NCBI GenBank assembly: GCA_902573835.1
Contig: CACGKZ010000003.1
Location: 1 to 64,000, forward strand
Reading direction: 5' to 3'
Source of the DNA: an uncultured Pelagibacteraceae bacterium
Lineage (GTDB): Bacteria > Pseudomonadota > Alphaproteobacteria > Pelagibacterales > Pelagibacteraceae
Length of the DNA stretch: 64,000 bases
Below the pieces are notes generated by a model. The model was not told where the DNA came from. It saw nothing but the letters and a program-made list of their open reading frames with translations, and made no database searches. Position 1 is the stretch's first letter. Every line of letters begins with the position of its first letter. Both the position numbers and the translations under genes were made by a program. Of this stretch, positions 54,130-63,561 are shown piece by piece.

Positions 54130-56178
54130 TTAATTATTTGTCCCCGATTTTTGATATTTTAATTTTATATCCCGGCACTCACTCATAATTTTTGAGGCTC
54201 TAGATATACTATTTGAAAAATAGTAATCAATTGGATTTATATATACGCTCTCCTTTTCAAAATTATTATTAACTTTTTTCGATGGTTCTTTATACTTGGG
54301 TAGTTTATTTAAAGACTCAAAGTTTAATATTTTTTCTAGAACTTCATCTCTTAAAGTATTAAAACTATTAAAGAGGTTTTTATTTTTATAGGCATTTGTT
54401 AATTTGTTAAGTACCTTCCAGCTTTCTAGAGCTTCGCCAGCAGGGTAAGATGCCTTTCTACATTCTTGAACTCTTCCTTCTAAGTTTTGGTAAAACCCAT
54501 TTTCTTCAGTGTAAGCAGCACTCGGTAGAATTACATCCGCTATTTCAGCTCCACGATCACCATGGCTCCCTTGATAAATTATAAATTCATTATTTTTTTC
54601 AAATTTAAGGTTATCTGAGTTTAGCAAATATAATATTTTAAATTTATTTTTTTTTATATTATTGAAAAACTCAAAATTATTTTTATCTTTATTAATTATT
54701 TTTAGATCTAAAGCTCCAACCGTTGAAGCATTTTGAATTAAAATATTTAACGCATTCCATTTTTCACTAATTAATTTTTTTTGATACAGAAAATTTTTGA
54801 GTTCTTCAAAAATAAATCCGCCAGAGTTCAATTCTAAAGCCGACTCTCCTATTATAATCATAGGTTTTTTTGCGGTGTCAAAAACTCTATTAAATTCGTG
54901 TTTTTCTTCAATAATGTCTTTAATTGTTTGGGTGTTGTCTCCTATAATTTTATAATCGTAAGTCTGATCCCCAGGGTTTCCAACTGAAAAAATTGGCGTT
55001 TTATTGTTTCTAAAAGCTTTTCTTATTCTAGCATTTAAAATAGTGGCTTCGTGCCTAGGATTACAACCTACTAGTAATATTAAATCGGATTTTTCTATTC
55101 CGTTTATTGATGAATTAAATAAATAATTCATTTTATCTTCTGAGTTGATATAAAATTTTTTTTCCCTGAACTCTAAGTTATTACTTCCTAATAATTCAAA
55201 AAATTTTTTAAATGCCAGTGTTGTTTCTAGACTTACAAGATCCCCCATATGACCAGCAATTTGTGAGTTTTCAGTTTCATTGAACTTTTTAATAATCACA
55301 TCTAACGCTTCATCCCAGCTAGATTTGATTAATTTATTGTTTTTTTTAATATACGGAGTATCAAGTCTTTGCTTTAATAATCCGTCACATGAATATCTTG
55401 TTTTGTCTGAAATCCATTCTTCATTGATATCCTCATTTAATCTTGGAAGAACTCTTTTAACTTCCCATCCATACGTATCTACTCTTATATTTGAACCAAC
55501 AGCATCTAATACATCAATGCTCTCAGTTTTTTTTAGTTCCCAAGGTCTAGCAGAGAAAGCGTATGGTTTTGAAGTTAAAGCTCCTACTGGACATAAATCA
55601 ATTACATTACCTGATAACTCAGACTCCATAGATTTTTCTAAGTAAGTTGTTATCTCCATGTTTTCACCTCTGCCTATTGCGCCTATTTCAGGCACACCTG
55701 CAACTTCAGTTGCAAATCTCACACATCTAGTACAATGAATACACCTTGTCATTTGAGTTTTTATTAAAGGACCCATATATTTTTCACTTACATATCTTTT
55801 ATTCTCCGAAAATCTAGATTTATCCACTCCATAATAAAGAGATTGATCTTGAAGATCGCACTCACCGCCTTGATCGCATACTGGGCAATCTAAAGGATGA
55901 TTAGCTAAAAGAAATTCCATCACACCCTTTCTTGCTTTCTCAACCATTTCAGTATTGGTTTTAATGTTCATGCCTTCAGCCGCCGGCATAGCACATGAAG
56001 CAATTGGTTTCCGCGATTTATCAAGCTCTACTAAACACATTCTACAGTTTCCAGCTATTGAAAGTCTTTCGTGATAACAAAATCTTGGTATCTCTGCTCC
56101 AGCTATCTCACATGCCTGAAGAACAGTCATGCCTGGTTCAAATTCTACTTCTTTACCGTTGATATTTATTTTAGGCAT
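54130..56178 (-). CDS. nuoG: NADH-quinone oxidoreductase subunit G
   Basis: NuoG carries several Fe-S clusters of the electron-input arm of complex I. The N-terminal [2Fe-2S] ligands are C34, C45, C48 and C62; the next region [17 protein letters not shown] and the [13 protein letters not shown] segment bind [4Fe-4S] clusters N4/N5. The remainder is a molybdopterin-oxidoreductase-like domain without cofactor. The length of 682 residues is typical of alphaproteobacteria. It overlaps nuoF by 8 bases. Confidence 0.95.
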   Translation of the reverse strand: MPKININGKEVEFEPGMTVLQACEIAGAEIPRFCYHERLSIAGNCRMCLVELDKSRKPIASCAMPAAEGMNIKTNTEMVEKARKGVMEFLLANHPLDCPVCDQGGECDLQDQSLYYGVDKSRFSENKRYVSEKYMGPLIKTQMTRCIHCTRCVRFATEVAGVPEIGAIGRGENMEITTYLEKSMESELSGNVIDLCPVGALTSKPYAFSARPWELKKTESIDVLDAVGSNIRVDTYGWEVKRVLPRLNEDINEEWISDKTRYSCDGLLKQRLDTPYIKKNNKLIKSSWDEALDVIIKKFNETENSQIAGHMGDLVSLETTLAFKKFFELLGSNNLEFREKKFYINSEDKMNYLFNSSINGIEKSDLILLVGCNPRHEATILNARIRKAFRNNKTPIFSVGNPGDQTYDYKIIGDNTQTIKDIIEEKHEFNRVFDTAKKPMIIIGESALELNSGGFIFEELKNFLYQKKLISEKWNALNILIQNASTVGALDLKIINKDKNNFEFFNNIKKNKFKILYLLNSDNLKFEKNNEFIIYQGSHGDRGAEIADVILPSAAYTEENGFYQNLEGRVQECRKASYPAGEALESWKVLNKLTNAYKNKNLFNSFNTLRDEVLEKILNFESLNKLPKYKEPSKKVNNNFEKESVYINPIDYYFSNSISRASKIMSECRDIKLKYQKSGTNN

Positions 56179-57502
56179 TCTTTTTTTCTAATAAATGTTG
56201 ATCAATTAAATAAGGAACATCTTTTTTCTTTTTTATAAGAGGATCATTACTACATTTTTTATCAATTTCTTTTCTAAAATGTCTCAATAATCCTTGAACA
56301 GGCCAGGCTGAACCTTCACCAAAAGCACAAATTGTATGACCTTCAATTTGTTTTGTTACATCATCTAATAAATCAATATCACTTAATGTTGTCTCACCTT
56401 TTGATGCTCTGTTTAAAATTCTCCACATCCAACCTGAACCTTCCCTACATGGGGTACACTGACCACAGCTCTCATGTTTATAAAACCTTGCTATTCTTGC
56501 CATGCATGAAACAATATCTTGATCTTTATTAATAACTACTATTCCTGCAGTTCCTAAACCACTTTTATTTTCTACAAGAGAGTCGAAATCCATTTTGATA
56601 GTTTCACATATTTTTTTAGGCAGTAAAGGCATTGACGATCCACCTGGTATTACTGCTTGTAAATTATCCCAACCTCCAACAACACCACCTGCATAAGTAT
56701 TAATTAATTCTTTTAGAGGAATGCCCATTTCTTCTTCAACATTGCATGGAGAATTTACATTTCCAGATATACAAAAAATTTTTGTTCCGGTATTTTTTGG
56801 TCTTCCTAAAGATGCAAACCATTTGGCACCTCGTCTTAAAATAGTTGGAACCACAGCAATTGTTTCAACGTTATTTACTATAGTTGGACATCCATATAAA
56901 CCTACTAATGCTGGAAACGGTGGTTTAAGTCTAGGCTGACCTTTATTACCCTCAATACTCTCTAATAGAGCTGTTTCTTCCCCGCAAATATAAGCACCAG
57001 CGCCATAATGAATATGAATATCAAAGTCCCAACCAGATCCACATGCATTTTTACCTAATAAGTTTTTTTTATAAGCTTGATTTATAGCTTCTTGCAGTCT
57101 TTGACCTTCAAAAGAATATTCACCCCTTATATAAATATAACAAACATGAGCTCCTACTGCAAAGCCTGCTATTAAACATCCCTCAATAAGCTTTTGAGGT
57201 TCAAATCTTAAAATATCTCGATCCTTACAAGTTCCTGGTTCAGATTCATCTGCATTTATAACTAAGTAATGTGGTCTTGAACCAACTTTTTTAGGAGCAA
57301 AAGACCACTTCATTCCAGTTGAAAAACCAGCACCGCCCCTACCTCTCAATTCTGAGGTTTTAATCTCGTTAATAATCCATTCTTTTCCTTTAGAAATAAT
57401 TTCTTTCGTATTCTTCCAATCATCACGTTCAATTGCTTTATCTAGTTCCCAACCATGATTATTATACAAATTTTTAAAAATTTTATTTTCTTTTTTAAGC
57501 AT
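56171..57502 (-). CDS. nuoF: NADH-quinone oxidoreductase subunit F
   Basis: NuoF binds NADH, FMN and the first [4Fe-4S] cluster (N3). The NADH/FMN motifs [15 protein letters not shown] and [16 protein letters not shown], and the cluster motif [12 protein letters not shown], are intact. I take the ATG at 57502 (protein [13 protein letters not shown], 443 residues) rather than 57514: alphaproteobacterial NuoF begins at this point, and this ATG overlaps the nuoE stop as ATGCTTAA. Confidence 0.95.
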   Translation of the reverse strand: MLKKENKIFKNLYNNHGWELDKAIERDDWKNTKEIISKGKEWIINEIKTSELRGRGGAGFSTGMKWSFAPKKVGSRPHYLVINADESEPGTCKDRDILRFEPQKLIEGCLIAGFAVGAHVCYIYIRGEYSFEGQRLQEAINQAYKKNLLGKNACGSGWDFDIHIHYGAGAYICGEETALLESIEGNKGQPRLKPPFPALVGLYGCPTIVNNVETIAVVPTILRRGAKWFASLGRPKNTGTKIFCISGNVNSPCNVEEEMGIPLKELINTYAGGVVGGWDNLQAVIPGGSSMPLLPKKICETIKMDFDSLVENKSGLGTAGIVVINKDQDIVSCMARIARFYKHESCGQCTPCREGSGWMWRILNRASKGETTLSDIDLLDDVTKQIEGHTICAFGEGSAWPVQGLLRHFRKEIDKKCSNDPLIKKKKDVPYLIDQHLLEKKNA

Positions 57503-58100
57503 GTTCTGATCCATTTATTATTTTTGTATCTTCAGGTGAAGTATTTTTTCTTCCTCTATAAGAGCCGGGTTTAAGAATTTTATCATTAAATATTGATTCT
57601 ATAATTTTGCTAGTACTTTTTTCGTCCAAATCCTCATAATAATCGTTATTAATTTGCATCATTGGAGCATTTACACAAGCGCCTAAACATTCTACCTCGG
57701 TCCAAGAACACTCTCCATTTTTAGAAACTTGATTTTCTTTTTCAGAAATTTTTTGTTTGCACACTTTTACAATTTTATCAGCACCTCTTATTAAACACGG
57801 TGTTGTAGTACAGACTTGAATGAAATATTTACCAACTGGTGATAAGTTAAACATGCTATAAAAAGTTGCTACTTCATACACACTTATGTAAGGCATTGAT
57901 AAGTATTTTGAAATATATTTTATAGCTGAAAGAGGAATCCAATTATTATTTTGTTTTTGTGCTAAATACAAAAAAGGCATAACCGCACTTTTTTTGTTCT
58001 TTTTTGGGTATTTTTTTAAAATTTCTTCAGCAATACTTTTAAATTTATTATTAAACTCAAAATTTTCAGGTTGTTCTGAATGAACTTTTTTTATACTCAT
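57495..58100 (-). CDS. nuoE: NADH-quinone oxidoreductase subunit E
   Basis: NuoE holds the [2Fe-2S] cluster N1a beside the FMN of NuoF. The four ligands are C97 and C102 (CTTTPC) and C138 and C142 (CLGAC). The length of 201 residues and the [15 protein letters not shown] segment are typical. It overlaps nuoD by 4 bases. Confidence 0.95.
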   Translation of the reverse strand: MSIKKVHSEQPENFEFNNKFKSIAEEILKKYPKKNKKSAVMPFLYLAQKQNNNWIPLSAIKYISKYLSMPYISVYEVATFYSMFNLSPVGKYFIQVCTTTPCLIRGADKIVKVCKQKISEKENQVSKNGECSWTEVECLGACVNAPMMQINNDYYEDLDEKSTSKIIESIFNDKILKPGSYRGRKNTSPEDTKIINGSEHA

Positions 58101-59269
58101 CTATCAACCTCCCCAAATACAATATCTAATGAGCCTAAAACCGCTGGAACATCTGCTAGCATATGACCTTTAATTAAAAAATCCATTGCTTGAAGATGAG
58201 AAAATCCTGGTGCTCTTATTTTGCATCTATATGGTCTGTTGCTTCCATCAGATATTAAATAAACTCCAAATTCCCCTTTTGGGGCTTCCACAGCTGAATA
58301 AACATTGCCAGCTGGAACTCTAAAACCTTCAGTAAATAATTTAAAATGATGTATCAATGCTTCCATAGATTGTTTTAAATCTTCCCTTTTAGGAGGAGAT
58401 ATTTTACCATCAACAGTTTTTATAGGTCCTTTGGGTAAATTTTTAATACATTGTTTAATTATTTTTACACTTTCTCTCATTTCTTCAATCCTACATAAGT
58501 ATCTATCGTAACAATCCCCATTCTTTCCTACTGGGATTTTAAAATCTAAATCTTGATAACATTCATAAGGTTGAGATTTTCTTAAATCCCATGGAATGCC
58601 CGATCCTCTAAGCATCACACCGGTAAAACTATGATCTAACGCATCTTTTTTAGAAACTAATCCGATATCAACATTTCTTTGTTTGAATATTCTATTCTCA
58701 GTTAATAAATCTTCTAAATCATTTATTATTTTAGGAAATGTCTCACAAAATTTACCTATATCATCTATTAATTTTGTAGGTAAGTCTTTGTGAACTCCTC
58801 CTGTTCTAAAATAATTTGCGTGAAGTCTTGAGCCAGAAGCTCTTTCATAAAAAGTCATTAAAGTTTCTCTTTCTTCAAATCCCCATAAAGAGGGTGTTAA
58901 AGCTCCGACATCTAAAGCTTGAGTAGTAATATTTAATATATGACTTAATATCCTTCCAATTTCACAAAAAATTACCCTTATATACTTTGCTCTAATAGGT
59001 ACCTCAATTTTAAGTAATTTCTCAGTTGCTAAAGCAAATGCATGCTCTTGGTTCATTGGCGCGACGTAATCAAGTCTATCAAAATAAGGTAATGCTTGAG
59101 TATAAGTTTTATTCTCTATTAGTTTTTCAGTCCCTCGATGTAACAATCCAATATGTGGATCAGCTTTTTCAACTATTTCACCTTCTAATTCCAGTATTAG
59201 TCTTAGCACTCCATGGGCTGCAGGGTGTTGAGGGCCAAAATTTAATGTCATTGATTTAGATTTTTTCAT
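58097..59269 (-). CDS. nuoD: NADH-quinone oxidoreductase subunit D
   Basis: NuoD is the 49-kDa-type subunit that lines the quinone site. The quinone-head region [15 protein letters not shown] (about 10-24), the [12 protein letters not shown] segment and the terminal DIVFGEVDR are diagnostic. The length is 390 residues. Its start lies 14 bases inside the nuoC end; a second ATG seven codons in (59251) would fall just after the nuoC stop and cannot be excluded. Confidence 0.95.
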   Translation of the reverse strand: MKKSKSMTLNFGPQHPAAHGVLRLILELEGEIVEKADPHIGLLHRGTEKLIENKTYTQALPYFDRLDYVAPMNQEHAFALATEKLLKIEVPIRAKYIRVIFCEIGRILSHILNITTQALDVGALTPSLWGFEERETLMTFYERASGSRLHANYFRTGGVHKDLPTKLIDDIGKFCETFPKIINDLEDLLTENRIFKQRNVDIGLVSKKDALDHSFTGVMLRGSGIPWDLRKSQPYECYQDLDFKIPVGKNGDCYDRYLCRIEEMRESVKIIKQCIKNLPKGPIKTVDGKISPPKREDLKQSMEALIHHFKLFTEGFRVPAGNVYSAVEAPKGEFGVYLISDGSNRPYRCKIRAPGFSHLQAMDFLIKGHMLADVPAVLGSLDIVFGEVDR

Positions 59270-59870
59270 TTTTTTTGCTTTCTTTTACCTCTTTTAAATA
59301 TTTTGTACCCTCCCAAGGACTGCTAAAGTCAAAATTTCTATAATTTTGTTCTAATTTAACTGGCTCATAAATTACTTTTTTTTCTTTTTCGCTATATCTA
59401 ACTTCATTAAATCCAGTTAATGGAAAATCTTTTCTTAAAGGATGTCCTTTGAAATTATAATCAGTAAGAATTCTTCGTAAGTCAGGATGATTGGTAAATT
59501 TTATACCATACATATCAAAAATTTCTCTTTCCATCCAATTAGCTGATGGAAATATTTTTACTATTGAAGGTATCTTTTCATTTGACTCAAATTTTATTGA
59601 TATTTTTAATCTAATATTATTTTCTATTGAAAGAAGCAAATATACCAATTCAAATCTTTTTTCGTCATTAGGATAATCTATTGCTGCTATATCAATTAAT
59701 TGTTTAAATTTAAATCTGTCATCTAATTTTAAAAATTTGATAATTTCAACTATTTCACTTACTGAGGTTTTAAATAATAATTCTTCAAATTTTATTTCGG
59801 AACCATAAATTTTATTTGAAAGTTCAGAATTTATTAATTTTTCTAATTTATTTAAATTTTGATTGCTCAT
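59256..59870 (-). CDS. nuoC: NADH-quinone oxidoreductase subunit C
   Basis: NuoC is the 30-kDa-type subunit of the connecting module. The 204-residue protein contains the family signature [20 protein letters not shown] and the following [21 protein letters not shown]. It is separate from NuoD, unlike the fused NuoCD of enterobacteria. It lies 3 bases after nuoB. Confidence 0.95.
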   Translation of the reverse strand: MSNQNLNKLEKLINSELSNKIYGSEIKFEELLFKTSVSEIVEIIKFLKLDDRFKFKQLIDIAAIDYPNDEKRFELVYLLLSIENNIRLKISIKFESNEKIPSIVKIFPSANWMEREIFDMYGIKFTNHPDLRRILTDYNFKGHPLRKDFPLTGFNEVRYSEKEKKVIYEPVKLEQNYRNFDFSSPWEGTKYLKEVKESKKNEKI

Positions 59871-59873
59871 AAG

Positions 59874-60404
59874 CTATCTATTAATATCTCCCTCTCTCCT
59901 AATTTTTTTTTGTAATTGTAGAATTCCATATAAAAGTGCCTCTGCAGATGGTGGGCATCCCGGCACATAAACATCAACTGGGACAATTTTATCACAACCT
60001 CTAACAACTGAATATGAGTAATGATAATAGCCACCTCCATTAGCACAGCTTCCCATTGAAATTACATATCTAGGTTCAGGCATTTGATCATAAACTTTCC
60101 GTAAAGCTGGGGCCATCTTGTTTGTTAAAGTACCAGCAACTATCATTACATCTGATTGTCTTGGCGAGGCCCTTGGAGCGGCACCAAATCTTTCAAGATC
60201 ATACCTTGGCATCGAGGTATGCATCATTTCAACTGCACAACACGCAAGACCAAATGTCATCCAATGTAAAGAACCTGTTCTTGCCCAATTAATTAAATTA
60301 TTTGTAGAAGTAGTTATAAAACCCTTTTCTGCAAAATCTTTTGCTATCTCCTTAAATTCGTCAGGGACTTTTTTTAATCTTTCATCTGAGTCTAATATTC
60401 TCAT
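59874..60404 (-). CDS. nuoB: NADH-quinone oxidoreductase subunit B
   Basis: NuoB carries the terminal [4Fe-4S] cluster N2, which reduces quinone. With the start at 60404, the ligands are C55, C56 ([10 protein letters not shown]), C120 (MGSCANGGG) and C150 (VPGCPPSAE). I prefer this ATG to the one at 60431 because it overlaps the nuoA stop in the classical ATGA form and has a GGAG element about 9 bases upstream; the longer form would overlap nuoA by 31 bases. The protein is then 176 residues. Confidence 0.94.
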   Translation of the reverse strand: MRILDSDERLKKVPDEFKEIAKDFAEKGFITTSTNNLINWARTGSLHWMTFGLACCAVEMMHTSMPRYDLERFGAAPRASPRQSDVMIVAGTLTNKMAPALRKVYDQMPEPRYVISMGSCANGGGYYHYSYSVVRGCDKIVPVDVYVPGCPPSAEALLYGILQLQKKIRREGDINR

Positions 60405-60769
60405 TCCCACTCCAATGCTCCCTTTTTCCATTCATAGATAAAACCAATAGTTAGAACTGCTAAAAATATCATCATAGACCAAAATCCAAATACTCCAATT
60501 TCTCCTAGAGTAATTGCCCAGGGAAATAGGAAAGCTATTTCTAAATCAAAAATTATAAAGAGTATTGCTACTAGATAAAATCGAACATCAAACTCCATTC
60601 TTGAATCGTCAAACGCATCAAATCCACACTCATAAGCTGAAAGCTTCTCAGGGTCAGGATTGGATGGGGATGAAATAAAATTTATTACTATAAAACCAAT
60701 ACTAATAAGCAAGGCTATAAATAAAAATATTATAATAGATAAGTAATCTGTTAAAAAGTTATAAATCAT
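60401..60769 (-). CDS. nuoA: NADH-quinone oxidoreductase subunit A
   Basis: NuoA is a three-helix membrane subunit of complex I near the quinone cavity. The 122-residue protein shows the family core [45 protein letters not shown]-type block (about 40-84; key ECGF and FDVRFY). It is the first gene of the nuo set, 200 bases downstream from the divergent methyltransferase gene. Confidence 0.95.
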   Translation of the reverse strand: MIYNFLTDYLSIIIFLFIALLISIGFIVINFISSPSNPDPEKLSAYECGFDAFDDSRMEFDVRFYLVAILFIIFDLEIAFLFPWAITLGEIGVFGFWSMMIFLAVLTIGFIYEWKKGALEWE

Positions 60770-60835
60770 TTAATCAATATCTACCTCAATACACACAGTT
60801 TGAGGATTTTTATATTAATCTTACTTAGGATTTAT

Positions 60836-60841
60836 ATTATA
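60836..60841 (-). promoter_or_regulatory. Candidate -10 element for the nuo operon
   Basis: A perfect TATAAT on the minus strand lies about 67 bases upstream of the nuoA ATG, in the 200-base gap between nuoA and the methyltransferase gene. No good -35 hexamer lies 16-18 bases upstream, so it is a weak candidate, although a promoter is expected here since this is the only gap before 22 tightly packed genes. Confidence 0.35.
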
Positions 60842-60878
60842 TCTTAATCCGAGTCTAGGACAGTTATGTAGCAATTAG

Positions 60879-60907
60879 TTGATAATGATTCTCAAATCAC
60901 ATATTAA
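60879..60907 (+). promoter_or_regulatory. Candidate sigma70 promoter for the methyltransferase-glycosyltransferase pair
   Basis: TTGATA (60879-60884) and TATTAA (60902-60907) are separated by exactly 17 bases and point toward the gene at 60970. Transcription would start near 60914, giving a leader of about 56 bases. The -35 element and spacer coincide with a Fur-box-like palindrome (60880-60894), which suggests repression. Confidence 0.5.
60880..60894 (+). promoter_or_regulatory. Fur-box-like 7-1-7 palindrome
   Basis: The 15 bases TGATAATGATTCTCA match the Fur consensus TGATAAT-N-ATTATCA at 13 of the 14 defined positions, in the 7-1-7 arrangement. The site overlaps the -35 region of a plus-strand promoter candidate and lies upstream of the nuo -10 candidate on the other strand. 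Whether this genome has a Fur protein of this specificity cannot be seen here, so the assignment is by motif only. Confidence 0.45.
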
Positions 60908-60969
60908 AGCTCTATATATGAACATGAAATTTGAGTTTTTCTTAATGAATTTCTAACTTAAAAATAGGA

Positions 60970-61773
60970 ATGTTTTTTTTAAAAGAATATAAGGCAAAAA
61001 AGATCAAAGCCCCAGACAATTTCTCTAACAGAAAGAGAATCATGTCTAGCAAAAATAAGAATTTGATTTATCTGTTAAATAAAAGATTTTCGTGGATGAA
61101 AAAATACATCAGAGGTAAGAAAACTATAATCGAATTAGGTTCTGGTAATGGATGTATTAAAAAAATAATAGATGATAAAAAGATTATTTTAACTGATATC
61201 ATTAAATATCCTTGGATAGATAAAAAGGTCGATATGATGAAAATAAATTTAGAAAAAAAATATTTGAAAAAAATTGATATTTTTATAATTAATCATTCAC
61301 TCCATCATTGCGCAAATCCTGCATTAACATTAAAAAAAATGTCAATTTATCTGAAAAAAAATGGATATATATTAATAAATGAACCTGAAACATCTTTTTT
61401 TTTAAAGTTAATTCAAATAGTTCTAGATGATGAAAGCTGGTCTTTAAAATCAAAAGTATTCAACCACAAAAGTATTTTTAACCCTAAAAATCCTTGGATT
61501 TCAAATACAGCAGTAGCTCAACTTTTATTTAAAAATGAGAAAAAATTTCAAAAATATTTTCCTCAATATAAGATTGTAGAAAATAAATTGTCAGAATTTT
61601 TTATTTTTTTAAACTCAGGAGGAGTAAACTCAAGTTTTTTTCATATAAAACTCAATAATTTTTTTTTAAGAGTACTTAATTTTATTGATGAAATTTTAAT
61701 CTTTTTTTTGCCAAATATTTTTGCTCTTAATAGAACTATAATTTTAAAAAAGATAAATGAGAATAAAAAATAG
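60970..61773 (+). CDS. Class I SAM-dependent methyltransferase
   Basis: The 267-residue protein has a Rossmann-type methyltransferase core: motif I IELGSGNG (54-61), a TD at 75-76, and the NHSLHHCANP segment (108-117) typical of the Methyltransf_11 group, followed by ILINEPE. The C-terminal third is hydrophobic and may contact the membrane. The substrate is unknown; the overlap of 17 bases with a membrane glycosyltransferase gene suggests a lipid-linked sugar or glycolipid. The AGGA sequence directly touches the ATG, which is poor spacing, so a start at the internal Met (residue 25) is possible. Confidence 0.8.
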   Translation: MFFLKEYKAKKIKAPDNFSNRKRIMSSKNKNLIYLLNKRFSWMKKYIRGKKTIIELGSGNGCIKKIIDDKKIILTDIIKYPWIDKKVDMMKINLEKKYLKKIDIFIINHSLHHCANPALTLKKMSIYLKKNGYILINEPETSFFLKLIQIVLDDESWSLKSKVFNHKSIFNPKNPWISNTAVAQLLFKNEKKFQKYFPQYKIVENKLSEFFIFLNSGGVNSSFFHIKLNNFFLRVLNFIDEILIFFLPNIFALNRTIILKKINENKK

Positions 61774-63310
61774 AAATTTATTATCCATTTCGCTAGTTAT
61801 TTTTTTAATTATTTTTTCAATTACTTTTAATCAATATTACGGATATATAGGAATTTTGCCTATAGACAGTTTTTTGGTTTTTAATTCTGGTTATGATCTA
61901 ATGAATGGATATTATCCGTTTAAAGACTATTGGACAATTAAAGAGCCATTTATAGATTTAATACAAGCAATTTTTTTTAAACTATTTGGTGTTTCATGGT
62001 TTTCATATGTTTTTCACGCATCTATTTTTAATTGTATCATTACTGTCTTTACTTTTTTTCTATTAAAAACTTTAAATTTAAATAATGGTCTAAGTTTTTT
62101 TTATTCTATTTGTGTTGCTGTATTAACATATCCGACAGCTGGAACACCCTTTAGTGATCATCATACATTAATATTATGTTCATTATCCTTATATTTATTT
62201 ATTTTAGCTATTGATAAAAAAAATAATTATTTTTGGTTTTTTATTCCTATTTTACTTGGATTTTCATTTTTATCTAAACAAGCACCAACTGTTTATGTAA
62301 TTTTTTTAATTACAATTTTATCTATAATTTTTTTTTTCAGATCAAAAAATATATCGAATTTTGTATACGCATTTGCTGGATTTATAACAATTTTAATTTT
62401 ATTTTTCTTTTTTCTTTTTTTTGGAGGAATAAAATTTAACGATTTTCTGATTCAGTATTTTTCATATCCAATGTCGCTTGGTGGAACTAGATTTGAATGG
62501 TTATTTCCTTTTGAGTTTAAAAGAATTATTTGGAGATACAAATTACAATATTTATCTATTTTAGTTTTAATTTATTTATTCATTAAGTTTTCATTCGAAA
62601 AAAAAAGTAAGAAGTTATCTGATTACTTAATTATTTTAAGTGTAATCGTTTTTTGCTTATTAACCATAATGCATCAATTGATGACAATTAATGCGATATT
62701 CATTTACTGTTTAATACCAATTTTTTGCGGCCTTTCTCACATCTATTCAGAAAAATACTTAAAAAAAAATCGGATAATTGGTAATTTATTAATCGCACTT
62801 ACGCTGTGTTCAACACTCTATTATTACTCTCAATACGTTAAAAATCGTACTTTCATGGATTTGAGAGACGTTAATTTAGAAAATTCAATTGATGGTAAAG
62901 AAATACATCCGGAGTTATCAGGAATTAAATGGATTACAATGTTTTATCCTACAGATCCAGCTAAAGAAGCTTCTAATATTAAGTTAGTTTTAAAAACATT
63001 GGAAGAAGATAAAAGTAAAAAGATAATCATAACAGATTATCAATTCATTTCAGTTTTTTTAAAGCAATATGATTTTTCCCCGACAAGGTTCTGGTATGAT
63101 TTTCACGGGTATCCAACAGAAAAAAATGTGTATTTTAATTATTGGAAAAAATTTGTATTAAAAAAAATAAGAAAAAATAATATACAGAATATTTATGTTT
63201 TAAAACCCTTACATGGTGAAACTAAACCATTAGAAAATATTTTAAAAGATTGTTACCAGAAGCAAAAATTTTCAGAAACTTTTTATAAATTAATTTTAAA
63301 AAATTGTTAA
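61757..63310 (+). CDS. Polytopic membrane glycosyltransferase, GT39/ArnT-like
   Basis: This 517-residue inner-membrane protein has about ten hydrophobic helices in the first 355 residues and a soluble periplasmic tail. The first loop carries D37 (LPIDSFLVFNSGYDLMNG) and then GYYPFKDYWTIKEPF (51-65), which matches the Asp and the G-x-x-P-x-x-D-x-x-x-x-(K)-x-P pattern of lipid-linked-sugar glycosyltransferases. Transfer of a sugar from a polyprenyl phosphate donor to a glycan or lipid is inferred. It is probably co-expressed with the overlapping methyltransferase. The acceptor is unknown. Confidence 0.75.
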   Translation: MRIKNRNLLSISLVIFLIIFSITFNQYYGYIGILPIDSFLVFNSGYDLMNGYYPFKDYWTIKEPFIDLIQAIFFKLFGVSWFSYVFHASIFNCIITVFTFFLLKTLNLNNGLSFFYSICVAVLTYPTAGTPFSDHHTLILCSLSLYLFILAIDKKNNYFWFFIPILLGFSFLSKQAPTVYVIFLITILSIIFFFRSKNISNFVYAFAGFITILILFFFFLFFGGIKFNDFLIQYFSYPMSLGGTRFEWLFPFEFKRIIWRYKLQYLSILVLIYLFIKFSFEKKSKKLSDYLIILSVIVFCLLTIMHQLMTINAIFIYCLIPIFCGLSHIYSEKYLKKNRIIGNLLIALTLCSTLYYYSQYVKNRTFMDLRDVNLENSIDGKEIHPELSGIKWITMFYPTDPAKEASNIKLVLKTLEEDKSKKIIITDYQFISVFLKQYDFSPTRFWYDFHGYPTEKNVYFNYWKKFVLKKIRKNNIQNIYVLKPLHGETKPLENILKDCYQKQKFSETFYKLILKNC

Positions 63311-63318
63311 CTATTTCG

Positions 63319-63396
63319 TGGCGGGAGTGACGGGACTCGAACCCGCGGCCTCCTGCGTGACAGGCAGGCGCTCTAACCAAACTGAGCTACACCCCC
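63319..63396 (-). tRNA. tRNA-Asp (GTC)
   Basis: Read on the minus strand, the sequence folds as a tRNA: the acceptor GGGGGTG pairs with CACTCCC (one G-U), the anticodon loop is CTGTCAC with anticodon GTC, and the T-loop is GTTCGAGTC. The 3' CCA is encoded (63321-63319). It lies 3 bases after tRNA-Val in the same orientation. Confidence 0.95.
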
Positions 63397-63399
63397 AAA

Positions 63400-63475
63400 T
63401 GGTGGGTGGTAAAGGACTCGAACCTATGACCCTCTCGGTGTAAACGAGATGCTCTACCAACTGAGCTAACCACCC
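63400..63475 (-). tRNA. tRNA-Val (TAC)
   Basis: Read on the minus strand, the acceptor GGGTGGT pairs perfectly with ACCACCC, the D-arm is TAGCTCAGTTGGTAGAGC, the anticodon loop is TTTACAC with anticodon TAC, and the T-arm has GGTTCGAGTCC. CCA is encoded (63402-63400). It is upstream of tRNA-Asp and probably on the same transcript. Confidence 0.95.
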
Positions 63476-63489
63476 TGAAATTTGTTCGA

Positions 63490-63518
63490 CATATACAATA
63501 TAATTCCCGTAAAGTAAA
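63490..63518 (-). promoter_or_regulatory. Candidate sigma70 promoter for tRNA-Val/tRNA-Asp
   Basis: On the minus strand TTTACT (63518-63513) and TATATG (63495-63490) are separated by 17 bases. Transcription would begin near 63483, about 8 bases before the mature 5' end of tRNA-Val at 63475. Confidence 0.45.
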
Positions 63519-63525
63519 AATGTAT

Positions 63526-63553
63526 TTATTGAGCTACAAATAAGCTGTATTAT
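63526..63553 (+). promoter_or_regulatory. Weak candidate promoter for the zinc-ribbon gene
   Basis: TTATTG (63526-63531) and TATTAT (63548-63553) are separated by 16 bases and lie directly in front of the ATG at 63562, so the transcript would be nearly leaderless. The -35 match is poor and the region is AT-rich. Confidence 0.25.
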
Positions 63554-63561
63554 TAACGGAA

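Noticed and set aside
60770-60969. Riboswitch or small RNA in the nuoA-methyltransferase gap
   Set aside because: Apart from the promoter candidates and the Fur-like palindrome I see no extended pairing or known aptamer core.
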